This document shows, in pieces, positions 11,730-20,397 of a DNA stretch of 44,538 bases; position 1 is the first letter of the stretch, and each line of letters opens with the position of its first letter. The position numbers were made by a program, and so were the translations under genes. The stretch is from assembly GCF_005889745.1 (NCBI RefSeq), contig NZ_VCKZ01000016.1, positions 1 to 44,538 of the forward strand, in the 5' to 3' direction. The notes beneath the pieces were generated by a model. It saw nothing but the letters and a program-made list of their open reading frames with translations. It did not search any database and was not told the origin of the DNA. The DNA comes from Actinomadura geliboluensis (GTDB lineage: Bacteria > Actinomycetota > Actinomycetes > Streptosporangiales > Streptosporangiaceae).

Positions 11730-11759
11730 TTGACGGGTGTCCCGGCTCACATCTAGCGT
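11730..11759 (+). promoter_or_regulatory. promoter of the rhamnose importer and catabolic operon
   Basis: TTGACG (11730-11735), an 18-base spacer and TAGCGT (11754-11759) fit an actinobacterial housekeeping promoter. Transcription would begin near 11766, placing the AAAACGTTTT palindrome about 12-21 bases downstream of it. Positions are read directly; activity is inferred. Confidence 0.55.
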
Positions 11760-11777
11760 CCTCCGCAACATCAAGTT

Positions 11778-11787
11778 AAAACGTTTT
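11778..11787. promoter_or_regulatory. LacI-type operator, perfect AAAACGTTTT palindrome
   Basis: A ten-base perfect palindrome with the central CG typical of LacI/PurR-family sites. It stands out as A+T-rich in a G+C-rich region. It lies between the predicted promoter and the ABC ATPase start codon (11829), whose ribosome binding site is GAGGAGGG. Confidence 0.6.
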
Positions 11788-11828
11788 TCATCCCCCGGAA
11801 ACCGACGTCCCCCGCGAGGAGGGCCGAC

Positions 11829-13367
11829 ATGAGTGCACCCGGCCGGTCGGCACCGCCGACATTGGCCCTGGTCAACGTCAGCAAATCGTTCGGCGCCGTG
11901 CGCGCCCTGCAGGGCGTCACGCTGGAGCTGCACGCGGGCGAGGTGCACGCGCTCGCCGGCGAGAACGGCGCCGGCAAGTCCACGGTCGTAAAAACGTTCG
12001 CAGGGGTGCACCGCCCCGACACGGGCGAGGTGCGGGTGGACGGGGAGCCGGCGGCCTTCCACGGCCCCGCCGACGCGCAGGCCGCGGGCGTCGCCGTCAT
12101 CTACCAGGAGCCCACGCTGTTCCCCGACCTGTCGGTCGCCGAGAACATCTTCATGGGCCGCCAGCCGCGCGCCGCGCTCGGCCGCATCGACCGCCGCGCC
12201 ATGCACGCGCGGACGGCGCAGCTGTTCGAGCGGCTCGGCGTCGCGCTGGACCCGCAGCAGCCCGCCCGCGGCCTGTCGATCGCCGACCAGCAGGTCGTCG
12301 AGATCGCCAAGGCCATCTCCCGGGACGCGCGCGTGCTCATCATGGACGAGCCCACCGCCGCGCTCACCGGCCAGGAGGTCGCCCGCCTGTTCGCGGTGAC
12401 CCGCACGCTGCGCGAGCAGGGCTGCGCGGTGCTGTTCATCTCGCACCGGCTCGAGGAGATCTTCGAGCTGTGCCAGCGCGTCACCACCCTGCGCGACGGC
12501 GCCTACGTCGGCACCGACATGGTCGCCGACCTCACCCCCGACGACCTCGTCCGCCGGATGGTCGGCCGCGACCTCGACGCGCTCTACCCCAAGCAGGACG
12601 TGACGCCCGGCGAGGTCGCGCTGACGGTGCGCCGCCTCACCCGCGAGGGCGCCTTCACCGACGTCTCCTTCGAGGTCCGCCGCGGCGAGATCGTCGCGCT
12701 GGCCGGGCTGGTCGGCGCCGGCCGCAGCGAGGTCGCCCGCGCGATCTTCGGGGTGGACCGCTGGGACGCCGGCGCCGTCGAGGTCGCGGGCCGCGCGCTG
12801 CCGGCCGGCAGCCCCACCGCCGCGATGTCGGCGGGGCTCGCGCTCGTCCCCGAGGACCGCCGCCAGCAGGGCCTCGTCATGGACATGTCCATCGAGCGGA
12901 ACATGGGCCTCACCCAGCTGAGGACGCTGCGCCGCGCCACCGGGCGCGGCGGGCTCATCTCCCGCAGGGTCGAGCGGGACCGCGCCGCCGACTGGGCGCT
13001 GCGGCTCCAGCTCAAGTACGCCCGCCTCAGCGACGCCGTCGGCGTCCTGTCCGGCGGCAACCAGCAGAAGGTCGTGCTCGCCAAGTGGCTCGCCACCGAG
13101 CCCACCGTGCTGATCGTGGACGAGCCGACCCGCGGCATCGACGTCGGCACCAAGGCCGAGGTGCACCGGCTGCTGTCGGAGCTGGCCGCGCAGGACCTCG
13201 CGGTGCTGATGATCTCCTCCGACCTGCCGGAGGTGCTCGGCATGGCCGACCGGATCCTCGTCATGCACGAGGGCCGGCTCACCGCCGAGATCGCCCGCGC
13301 GGACGCGACCGAGGAGAACGTGATGGCCGCCGCGACCGGGCGTGCGGGGACGGGGAAGGCGGCCTGA
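11829..13367 (+). CDS. rhaT: L-rhamnose (sugar) ABC importer, duplicated ATP-binding protein
   Basis: 512-residue carbohydrate-importer ATPase of the RbsA/XylG type with two fused ABC domains. Domain 1 has a normal Walker A (GENGAGKST), signature LSIADQQ and Walker [12 protein letters not shown]. Domain 2 has a degenerate Walker A (GLVGAGRSE), as usual for this family, signature LSGGNQQKV and [13 protein letters not shown]. Rhamnose specificity is inferred from the downstream mutarotase, isomerase and aldolase; the symbol follows the Rhizobium rhaSTPQ scheme. It is first in the plus-strand operon, with its stop overlapping the next start by one base (TGATG). An operator-like sequence lies inside its Walker A codons (11988-12000). 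Confidence 0.9.
   Translation: MSAPGRSAPPTLALVNVSKSFGAVRALQGVTLELHAGEVHALAGENGAGKSTVVKTFAGVHRPDTGEVRVDGEPAAFHGPADAQAAGVAVIYQEPTLFPDLSVAENIFMGRQPRAALGRIDRRAMHARTAQLFERLGVALDPQQPARGLSIADQQVVEIAKAISRDARVLIMDEPTAALTGQEVARLFAVTRTLREQGCAVLFISHRLEEIFELCQRVTTLRDGAYVGTDMVADLTPDDLVRRMVGRDLDALYPKQDVTPGEVALTVRRLTREGAFTDVSFEVRRGEIVALAGLVGAGRSEVARAIFGVDRWDAGAVEVAGRALPAGSPTAAMSAGLALVPEDRRQQGLVMDMSIERNMGLTQLRTLRRATGRGGLISRRVERDRAADWALRLQLKYARLSDAVGVLSGGNQQKVVLAKWLATEPTVLIVDEPTRGIDVGTKAEVHRLLSELAAQDLAVLMISSDLPEVLGMADRILVMHEGRLTAEIARADATEENVMAAATGRAGTGKAA
11988..12000. promoter_or_regulatory. possible intragenic LacI half-palindrome
   Basis: GTAAAAACGTTCG lies within the ABC ATPase gene, just after the Walker A codons. 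AAAACGTT matches the first eight bases of the upstream operator. It forces GTA and AAA codons, which are rare in this G+C-rich gene. A coding coincidence is possible. Confidence 0.3.
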
Positions 13368-14485
13368 TGACCGTGCTCACGGAGAGTCCGGCGCGGCCGG
13401 GCGGGGCGGGCGGCTCCGCCGGCGGCGGCCGGCGGCTGGTCGAGCTGGTGCTGCGCGCCCGCGAGATGAGCATCCTCGGCGCCCTCGTCGTGCTCGTCGT
13501 CGCCACGACGATCGCGAACCCGCGGTTCCTGTCCGGGCAGGGCGTCAAGGACATCTTCCTCAACGCCTCCATCCTGGTGCTGCTCGCCGTCGGGCAGACG
13601 CTCGTCGTCGTCACCCGCAACATCGACCTGTCGGTCGGCTCCCTGGTGGGGCTCGTCGCGTTCAGCGCCGGCAAGTTCGCCGCCGGCGGCGACCGCCACG
13701 TCGTGCTCGTCCTGGTGTTCGGCGTCGCGATCGGGCTGGTCTGCGGGCTGGTCAACGGCCTGCTCGTCAGCTTCCTGCGGGTCCCCTCCCTCGTCGTCAC
13801 CCTCGGCACCTTGTACGTGATCCAGGGCCTGGACTACCGCATCGCACACGGCGAGCAGATCGGCGCCGCCGACCTGCCCGCCTCGGTGCTGAGCCTCGGC
13901 AACGACGGGATCCTCGGCGTCCCCTACCTGCCGATCATCACCGTCGCGGTGATGCTGGCGGCCGGGTACTACCTGCGGTCCTACTCCGCCGGCCGCGAGT
14001 TCTACGCGATCGGGTCCAGCCCGGAGGCCGCGCGCCTGGCCGGCGTGCCGATCCGCCGCCGCGTCCTCACCGCCTACCTCGTCAGCGGCGCGCTCGCCGG
14101 CCTCGCCGGGGTGCTGTGGCTCGCCCGCTTCGGCACCGTCGTCGCGGACGCCGCGAACGGCTGGGAGCTGAAGGTCGTCGCCGCGGTCGTCGTCGGCGGC
14201 GTCGCCATCACCGGCGGCGTCGGCACCGTGTGGGGCGCGGCGCTCGGCGGGCTGCTGCTCACCACCATCGGCAGCGTGCTGGTGGTGCTCAAGGTCAACT
14301 CGTTCTGGCAGGACGCGATCACCGGCGTCCTGCTGCTGCTGGCCATCAGCGTCGACCGGCTGCTGGCGCTGCGCGTCACCCGGGCGCTGAAACAGCGGTC
14401 GCTCGAATCGTCCGCGCACCGCGACGTCGCCGCCCCGGCCGAGCCGGCCGCGGCCGCCCCGGCGGAGAAGGAGGGACGGTCATGA
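13367..14485 (+). CDS. rhaP: L-rhamnose ABC importer permease 1
   Basis: 372-residue RbsC/BPD-transp_2-type membrane protein with about eight to ten hydrophobic segments, starting with ILGALVVLVVATTIA. Family markers are VGQTLVVVTRNIDLSVGSLVGL and the late loop with AVVVGGVAITGGVGTVWGA. It forms the membrane channel with the second permease. ATG 13367 shares a base with the upstream stop, so coupling is tight. The last about 40 residues are a charged then Ala/Pro-rich cytoplasmic tail. Confidence 0.9.
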   Translation: MTVLTESPARPGGAGGSAGGGRRLVELVLRAREMSILGALVVLVVATTIANPRFLSGQGVKDIFLNASILVLLAVGQTLVVVTRNIDLSVGSLVGLVAFSAGKFAAGGDRHVVLVLVFGVAIGLVCGLVNGLLVSFLRVPSLVVTLGTLYVIQGLDYRIAHGEQIGAADLPASVLSLGNDGILGVPYLPIITVAVMLAAGYYLRSYSAGREFYAIGSSPEAARLAGVPIRRRVLTAYLVSGALAGLAGVLWLARFGTVVADAANGWELKVVAAVVVGGVAITGGVGTVWGAALGGLLLTTIGSVLVVLKVNSFWQDAITGVLLLLAISVDRLLALRVTRALKQRSLESSAHRDVAAPAEPAAAAPAEKEGRS

Positions 14486-15480
14486 GCCGCCTCGGAGGGC
14501 TGGTGCGGTGGGAGACCGCCGTCACCGCCCTGCTGGTCCTGGTGTTCGCGAGCGGCGCCGGGTTCTCGCCCGACTTCGCGAACAACGACAACCTGTCGTT
14601 CGCGCTGGACGACCTGTCGGAGATCGCGCTGATCGCGCTGCCGATGACGCTGCTGGTCGTGTGCGGGCAGGTGGACCTGTCGGTCGCCTCGATCCTCGGC
14701 CTGTGCAGCGCGCTCACCGGCAAGATGTGGGACGGCGGCATGGCCATCGAGACGATCATTCCGATCGTGCTCGCCGTCGGCCTGGTCTGCGGCCTCGTCA
14801 ACGGGCTGCTGGTGACGAAGCTCGGGCTGCCGTCCCTGGCCGTGACGATCGGCACGATGACCCTCTACCGGGGCCTCGCCTACGTCACGCTCGGCACCGG
14901 CGCGATCTCCGAGTTCCCGGCCGCGTACACCGACCTGGCGACGTCCTCGATCCCGGGCACGCCGATCCCGTACCCGATCGCGCTGTTCGTCGTGCTCGCC
15001 GTCGTCACCGGCGTCGTCCTGCACGCGACCGGCATCGGGCGGTCGCTGTTCGCGATCGGCGCGCAGGAGGACGCCGCCTACTTCGCCGGCATCCGCGTCA
15101 AGCGCATCAAGCTGCTGCTGTTCGTGGTGTCCGGGCTGGTCGCCGGGTTCGCCGGCATCGTCTACACGCTCCGCTACGGCAGCGCCCGCGCCGACAACGG
15201 GCTCGGCCTGGAGCTCACCGTCATCGCGGCGGTGCTGCTCGGCGGCATCGACTTCGACGGCGGCAAGGGCACCCTCGGCGGCGTCATCGCGGCCGTGCTG
15301 CTCATCGGCCTGCTCCGCAACCTGCTGATGCTCAACGACGTCCCCACCGAGGTCCAGTCGATCGTCACCGGGCTGCTGCTCATCATCAGCGTCCTCACGC
15401 CGCGGCTGATCGCCGTGGTCCGCGAGACCCGAGGCAGGCGGCGGGGCGCGCGACCCGCGGCTCCCGCCGCCGCCCCCTGA
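14482..15480 (+). CDS. rhaQ: L-rhamnose ABC importer permease 2
   Basis: 332-residue RbsC-type permease, paralogous to the preceding gene: the same core appears as MTLLVVCGQVDLSVASILGLC and AAVLLGGIDFDGGKGTLGG. Several hydrophobic segments are evident. ATG 14482 overlaps the upstream stop as ATGA. Two different permeases with one duplicated ATPase is the layout of the rhizobial rhamnose importer (RhaS-T-P-Q), which supports the substrate call. Short Arg/Ala/Pro-rich C-terminus. Confidence 0.9.
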   Translation: MSRLGGLVRWETAVTALLVLVFASGAGFSPDFANNDNLSFALDDLSEIALIALPMTLLVVCGQVDLSVASILGLCSALTGKMWDGGMAIETIIPIVLAVGLVCGLVNGLLVTKLGLPSLAVTIGTMTLYRGLAYVTLGTGAISEFPAAYTDLATSSIPGTPIPYPIALFVVLAVVTGVVLHATGIGRSLFAIGAQEDAAYFAGIRVKRIKLLLFVVSGLVAGFAGIVYTLRYGSARADNGLGLELTVIAAVLLGGIDFDGGKGTLGGVIAAVLLIGLLRNLLMLNDVPTEVQSIVTGLLLIISVLTPRLIAVVRETRGRRRGARPAAPAAAP

Positions 15481-15537
15481 CCCTCCATGAGACACGTCCC
15501 CCCGCCGCGTCCCACCGCACCCCCGAAAGGCATCGTG

Positions 15538-16623
15538 ATGACCATTCGTCCGCGCGTCCCGCGCCGGCTGGCGGCCGTCGCCACGGCGAGCGTCCTGGCC
15601 CTCAGCATGGCCGCCTGTGGCGGCACCACCAAGAACGACTCCGACTCCGGGGACGCCAAGGCGGCCGGCGGCAACGCCACCGCGAACCCGAACGCGCCCC
15701 TGAAGAAGGGCCTGAAGCTGGCGTTCCTGCCCAAGCAGGTCAACAACCCGTACGAGACGATCGTCGACAAGGCCGGCATCGAGGCGGCCAAGGAGTTCGG
15801 CGGCGAGGCCAAGGAGGTCGGCCCGTCCGACGCGTCCGCGTCCTCCCAGGTCTCCTACATCAACACGCTCGTCCAGCAGCGCCACGACGCGATCCTGATC
15901 GCCGCCAACGACGAGAACGCGGTGTGCGGCCCGCTCAAGCAGGCCATGGCCAAGAACATCAAGATCGTCGCCTACGACTCCGACACCAACCCCGAGTGCC
16001 GGGACGTGTTCATCAACCAGGCGAGCTCGGAGGAGATCGGCCGCAGCGAGGTCAAGCTGCTCGCCGAGCAGATCGGCCACGAGGGCGAGATCGCGATCCT
16101 GTCGGCGACGGCGAACGCCACGAACCAGAACACCTGGATCAAGTTCATGCAGGACGAGCTGAAGAAGCCCGAGTACGCCAAGATGAAGCTCGTCAAGATC
16201 GCCTACGGCGACGACGACGACCAGAAGTCGTTCCAGCAGACCCAGGGCCTGCTGCAGGCGTACCCGAACCTCAAGGGCATCATCTCGCCGACCACGGTCG
16301 GCATCGCCGCCGCGGCCCGCTACATCTCCGGCTCCAAGTACAAGGGCAAGGTCGCGCTGACCGGCCTCGGCACCCCCGACCAGATGCGCAAGTTCGTCAA
16401 GGACGGCACGGTCAAGGAGTTCGAGCTCTGGGACCCCAAGAACCTCGGCTACCTGTCCTCCTACGCGGCGGCGGCGCTGGCGTCCGGCCAGATCACCGGC
16501 GCGCAGGGCGAGAAGTTCACGGCCGGCAAGCTCGGCGAGCGCACGATCGGCGCCAACGGCGAGGTGATCCTCGGCCCGCCCACGGTGTTCGACGCGAAGA
16601 ACATCGACCAGTACCACTTCTGA
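15538..16623 (+). CDS. rhaS: L-rhamnose ABC importer, substrate-binding lipoprotein
   Basis: 361-residue periplasmic-binding-protein-type (Peripla_BP_4) lipoprotein. The signal peptide ends in a lipobox MAAC with Cys27 (LALSMAACGG), so the mature protein is anchored outside the membrane. The ligand-binding fold starts at KKGLKLAFLPKQVNNPYE; later ISPTTVGIAAAARYI and ALTGLGTPDQMRKFV are typical of rhamnose-binding RhaS proteins. ATG 15538, behind a GAAAGG element, is preferred over ATG 15487 because it gives a normal signal peptide. A strong hairpin follows 22 bases after its stop codon. Confidence 0.9.
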   Translation: MTIRPRVPRRLAAVATASVLALSMAACGGTTKNDSDSGDAKAAGGNATANPNAPLKKGLKLAFLPKQVNNPYETIVDKAGIEAAKEFGGEAKEVGPSDASASSQVSYINTLVQQRHDAILIAANDENAVCGPLKQAMAKNIKIVAYDSDTNPECRDVFINQASSEEIGRSEVKLLAEQIGHEGEIAILSATANATNQNTWIKFMQDELKKPEYAKMKLVKIAYGDDDDQKSFQQTQGLLQAYPNLKGIISPTTVGIAAAARYISGSKYKGKVALTGLGTPDQMRKFVKDGTVKEFELWDPKNLGYLSSYAAAALASGQITGAQGEKFTAGKLGERTIGANGEVILGPPTVFDAKNIDQYHF

Positions 16624-16644
16624 TGAGCGGAGCGAACCGGGGGG

Positions 16645-16666
16645 TGTGGGGGGTCGTCCCCCCACA
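16645..16666 (+). repeat. intercistronic GC hairpin, repeat copy 2
   Basis: A 9-bp perfect stem (TGTGGGGGG with CCCCCCACA) closes on the loop TCGT between the binding-protein gene and the mutarotase gene. There is no T-tract. It may stabilise the upstream mRNA or attenuate read-through, as often seen after binding-protein genes. It is nearly identical to the hairpin at 9-28 on the other strand. Confidence 0.6.
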
Positions 16667-16680
16667 GAGGGACTGATCGC

Positions 16681-17010
16681 ATGTCCGAACGCATGAAGCG
16701 CGTCTGCTTCCTGCTGAAGGTCAGGCAGGACCGCCTGGAGGAGTACAAGCTGCGCCACCAGGCGGTCTGGCCCGACATGCTCACCGCCCTGCGCGACTCC
16801 GGCTGGCACAACTACTCGCTGTTCCTGCGGGAGGACGGCCTCCTCGTCGGCTACCTGGAGACCGACGACTTCGAGGCCGCGCAGGAGGCGATGGCCCGCA
16901 CCGAGGTGAACGCCCGGTGGCAGGCGGAGATGGCGCAGTACTTCGAGGACCTCGACGGCCGCCCCGATGAGGGCATGCGGCCGCTGACCGAGGTCTTCCA
17001 CCTGGATTGA
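16681..17010 (+). CDS. rhaM: L-rhamnose mutarotase
   Basis: 109-residue protein of the RhaM/RhaU family (usual length about 104-110), which interconverts alpha and beta anomers of L-rhamnose so that the isomerase receives its preferred form. Hallmarks seen are YKLRHQAVWPDM, SGWHNYSLFLRE, ARWQAEMAQYFE and the C-terminal VFHLD. AGAGGGA lies eight bases ahead of the ATG. It is followed by the isomerase gene after ten bases. No signal peptide, so cytoplasmic. Confidence 0.95.
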   Translation: MSERMKRVCFLLKVRQDRLEEYKLRHQAVWPDMLTALRDSGWHNYSLFLREDGLLVGYLETDDFEAAQEAMARTEVNARWQAEMAQYFEDLDGRPDEGMRPLTEVFHLD

Positions 17011-17020
17011 GAGGTAACTC

Positions 17021-18187
17021 GTGACAGACACCCGCGCGGTCAAGGACGCCTTGCGCCGCCAGCAGATCGAGACTCCCTCGTGGGCGTACGGGAACTCGGG
17101 GACCCGGTTCAAGGTCTTCGCCCAGCGGGGCGTGCCGCGCACCCCGCAGGAGAAGATCGACGACGCCGCGCAGGTGCACCGGTTCACCGGCGTCGCGCCC
17201 AGCGTGGCCGTCCACATTCCCTGGGACAGGGTGGACGACTACGCCGCGCTGGCCGCGCACGCCAAGGAGCGCGGCGTGCGGATCGGCGCGGTGAACACCA
17301 ACGTGTTCCAGGACGACGACTACATGCTCGGCAGCGTCACCAACCCCGACCCGGCCGTCCGCCGCAAGGCCCTGGACCACCTGCTCGAAGCGGTCGACAT
17401 CATGGACCAGACCGGGTCGCGCGACCTGAAGCTGTGGTTCTCCGACGGCACGAACTACCCGGGGCAGGACGACATCCGTGCCCGCCAGGACCGGATGGCC
17501 GAGGCGCTGGCCGCCGTGTACGAGCGGCTCGGCGACGACCAGCGGTTCCTGCTGGAGTACAAGCTGTTCGAGCCGGCGTTCTACATGACCGACCTGCCGG
17601 ACTGGGGCGCCTCCTACGCGCACTGCGTGAAGCTCGGCCCGAAGGCGCAGGTCGTGGTGGACACCGGGCACCACGCGCCCGGCACCAACATCGAGTTCAT
17701 CGTGGCGTTCCTGCTGCGCGAGGGGAAGCTCGGCGGGTTCGACTTCAACTCCCGCTTCTACGCCGACGACGACCTGATGGTGGGCGCCGCCGACCCGTTC
17801 CAGCTGTTCCGGATCATGTACGAGGTGGTGCGCGGCGGCGGCTACGACGCCGCGACCGGCGTGGCGTTCATGCTCGACCAGTGCCACAACATCGAGCCGA
17901 AGATCCAGGGCCAGATCCGCTCGGTGATGAACGTGCAGGAGGCCACCGCGAAGGCGCTGCTGGTGGACGCCGGCGCGCTGCGCGCCGCGCAGGAGGCCGG
18001 TGACGTCCTCGAGGCGAACGCGGTGTTCATGGACGCCTACAACACCGACGTCCGCCCGCTGCTCGCCGAGCTGCGCGAGGAGATGGGCCTGCACCCGGAC
18101 CCGGTCGCCGCCTACAAGGCGTCCGGTTACTACGAGCGCGTCGTCGCCGAGCGCAAGGACGGCCACGCCGCCGGCTGGGGCGCCTGA
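17021..18187 (+). CDS. rhaI: L-rhamnose isomerase (Pseudomonas type)
   Basis: 388-residue xylose-isomerase-like TIM-barrel enzyme of the RhaI type, distinct from E. coli RhaA. It converts L-rhamnose to L-rhamnulose. Likely metal-site regions are LLEYKLFEPAFYM (Glu), VVVDTGHHAPGTNIE (Asp/His) and GGFDFNSRFYADDDLMVG (Asp residues). GTG 17021 is behind GAGAGG and gives the full N-terminus. The gene lies between mutarotase and aldolase in pathway order. Single-domain, cytoplasmic. Confidence 0.94.
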   Translation: MTDTRAVKDALRRQQIETPSWAYGNSGTRFKVFAQRGVPRTPQEKIDDAAQVHRFTGVAPSVAVHIPWDRVDDYAALAAHAKERGVRIGAVNTNVFQDDDYMLGSVTNPDPAVRRKALDHLLEAVDIMDQTGSRDLKLWFSDGTNYPGQDDIRARQDRMAEALAAVYERLGDDQRFLLEYKLFEPAFYMTDLPDWGASYAHCVKLGPKAQVVVDTGHHAPGTNIEFIVAFLLREGKLGGFDFNSRFYADDDLMVGAADPFQLFRIMYEVVRGGGYDAATGVAFMLDQCHNIEPKIQGQIRSVMNVQEATAKALLVDAGALRAAQEAGDVLEANAVFMDAYNTDVRPLLAELREEMGLHPDPVAAYKASGYYERVVAERKDGHAAGWGA

Positions 18188-18209
18188 ACAGGTGAAGGAG
18201 ACCGAACCG

Positions 18210-20261
18210 ATGACTTCCACCCCGCCCGAGGTGGAGCAGCTGCTGGACCGCGCCAACACCCTCGGCGCGGATCCCCGCAACACCAACTACGCGGGCGGCA
18301 ACGCGTCCGCGAAGGGCACGGTCACCGACCCGGTGACGGCCCGCGACGTCGAGCTGATGTGGGTGAAGGGCTCCGGCGGCGACCTCGGCACCCTCACCGA
18401 GAAGGGCCTGGCCGTGCTGCGGCTGGACCGGATGCGCGCCCTCGTGGACGTCTACCCGGGCGTCGAGCGCGAGGACGAGATGGTCGCCGCGTTCGACTAC
18501 TGCCTGCACGGCAAGGGCGGCGCGGCGCCGTCCATCGACACCGCCATGCACGGCCTGGTCGAGGCCGCGCACGTCGACCACCTGCACCCCGACTCCGGCA
18601 TCGCCATCGCGACCGCCGCCGACGGGGAGGAGCTGACCCGGCGGATCTTCGGCGACCGGGTGGCGTGGGTGCCGTGGCGGCGGCCCGGCTTCCAGCTGGG
18701 CCTGGACATCGCCGAGATCAGGCGCGCCAACCCGCAGGCGATCGGGGTGATCCTCGGCGGGCACGGCATCACCGCGTGGGGCGACACGAGCGAGGAGTGC
18801 AAGGCCAACTCGCTCGACATCATCCGCACCGCCGAGGCGTACATCGCCGAGCACGGCAAGGCCGACCCGTTCGGCGAGGTGATCCACCCGACGCTGCCGG
18901 AGGACGAGCGGCACGCGCGCGCCGCCGCGCTGTTCCCGCTGATCCGCGGCCTGGCGTCCACGGACCGGCCGCAGGTCGGGCACTACACCGACGGCGAGGC
19001 CGTCCTCGACTTCGTCTCCCGCGCCGAGCACCCGCGGCTCGCGGCGCTCGGCACGTCCTGCCCGGACCACTTCCTGCGCACCAAGGTCGCGCCGATGGTC
19101 CTGGACCTGCCGCCGGACGCCCCGCTCGACGAGGCCAAGGCCCGGCTGAGGGAGCTGCACGCCGCCTACCGCGAGGAGTACGCGGCGTACTACGCGCGGC
19201 ACGCCACCGCCGGCTCCCCGGCGATGCGCGGCGCGGACCCGGCGATCGTGCTGGTGCCCGGCGTCGGGATGTTCTCCTTCGGCGCGAACAAGCAGACCGC
19301 GCGGGTCGCCGGCGAGTTCTACGTCAACGCGATCAACGTGATGCGGGGCGCGGAGGCGCTGTCGTCGTACGCGCCGATCGACGAGGCGGAGAAGTTCCGC
19401 ATCGAGTACTGGGAGCTGGAGGAGGCCAAGCTCCGCCGGATGCCGAAGCCTAAGCCGCTCGCCACCCGCGTCGCGGTCGTCACCGGCGGCGGCTCGGGCA
19501 TCGGCGCCGCCACCGCCCGCCGCCTCGCCGCCGAGGGCGCCTGCGTCGTCGTCGCCGACCGGGACCTCGCCGCCGCCGAGAAGGTCGCGGCGGAGCTCGG
19601 CGCCGCCGCCCTGCACCCGTCGGACGCCGCCATCGCCGTCGCGGTCGACGTGACCTCCGAGGAGGAGATCTCCGCCGCCGTCCGCGCCGCGGTCCTGGCG
19701 TTCGGCGGGGTGGACCTCGTCGTCAACAACGCGGGCCTGTCGATCTCCAAGCCGCTGCTGGACACGACCGCCGCCGACTGGGACCTGCAGCACGACGTCA
19801 TGGCGCGCGGCTCGTTCCTGATGTCCCGCGAGACCGCCCGCGTGATGGTCGAGCAGGGCATGGGCGGCGACATCGTCTACATCGCGTCCAAGAACGGCGT
19901 GTTCGCCGGGCCGAACAACATCGCCTACGGCGCCACCAAGGCCGACCAGGCGCACCAGGTGCGGCTGCTGGCCGCCGAGCTCGGCGAGCACGGCATCCGC
20001 GTCAACGGCGTCAACCCCGACGGGGTGGTGCGCGGCTCCGGCATCTTCGCCGGCGGCTGGGGCGCCAAGCGCGCCGCCGTCTACGGAGTGGAGGAGGAGA
20101 AGCTCGGCGAGTTCTACGCCCAGCGGACGCTGCTGAAGCGCGAGGTGCTGCCCGAGCACGTCGCGGCCGCCGTCTTCGCCCTCACCGGCGGGGACCTGAC
20201 CCACACCACCGGACTGCACATCCCCGTGGACGCCGGCGTCGCCGCCGCCTTCCTGCGCTGA
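18210..20261 (+). CDS. rhaEW: bifunctional rhamnulose-1-phosphate aldolase / L-lactaldehyde dehydrogenase
   Basis: 683-residue fusion. Residues about 1-400 are a class II aldolase with zinc-site histidines H121, H124 and H126 (HVDHLHPD) and a further His in LGGHGITAWGDTSEE; it splits L-rhamnulose-1-phosphate to DHAP and L-lactaldehyde. Residues about 418-683 are a short-chain dehydrogenase: cofactor motif TGGGSGIG (425-432), NNAG, and catalytic S560, Y573 and K577 (YxxxK). That domain oxidises lactaldehyde to L-lactate, the substrate of LutABC encoded divergently. ATG 18210 follows GAAGGAG. A long hairpin 38 bases downstream ends the operon. This fusion is known from several bacteria. Confidence 0.93.
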   Translation: MTSTPPEVEQLLDRANTLGADPRNTNYAGGNASAKGTVTDPVTARDVELMWVKGSGGDLGTLTEKGLAVLRLDRMRALVDVYPGVEREDEMVAAFDYCLHGKGGAAPSIDTAMHGLVEAAHVDHLHPDSGIAIATAADGEELTRRIFGDRVAWVPWRRPGFQLGLDIAEIRRANPQAIGVILGGHGITAWGDTSEECKANSLDIIRTAEAYIAEHGKADPFGEVIHPTLPEDERHARAAALFPLIRGLASTDRPQVGHYTDGEAVLDFVSRAEHPRLAALGTSCPDHFLRTKVAPMVLDLPPDAPLDEAKARLRELHAAYREEYAAYYARHATAGSPAMRGADPAIVLVPGVGMFSFGANKQTARVAGEFYVNAINVMRGAEALSSYAPIDEAEKFRIEYWELEEAKLRRMPKPKPLATRVAVVTGGGSGIGAATARRLAAEGACVVVADRDLAAAEKVAAELGAAALHPSDAAIAVAVDVTSEEEISAAVRAAVLAFGGVDLVVNNAGLSISKPLLDTTAADWDLQHDVMARGSFLMSRETARVMVEQGMGGDIVYIASKNGVFAGPNNIAYGATKADQAHQVRLLAAELGEHGIRVNGVNPDGVVRGSGIFAGGWGAKRAAVYGVEEEKLGEFYAQRTLLKREVLPEHVAAAVFALTGGDLTHTTGLHIPVDAGVAAAFLR

Positions 20262-20298
20262 TCACCGCCGCAAAGGGCCGGCCGATGGCCCGGACCAC

Positions 20299-20329
20299 AC
20301 CGCCGCGGTGCTGTCACCACCGCGGCGGT
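20299..20329 (+). terminator. long GC hairpin ending the rhamnose operon
   Basis: ACCGCCGCGGTG and its exact complement CACCGCGGCGGT (12 bp each) flank a 7-base loop, with no T-tract. This is the usual actinobacterial terminator form. It separates the catabolic operon from the first glycosidase gene. The remaining bases up to 20397 show no clear promoter. Confidence 0.65.
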
Positions 20330-20397
20330 ACCACCCGTCCGAGCCACCGGCCGTCCCGTCGGGCCCGCTCTACCAAGAGGAACCCGGAAGGATAACG

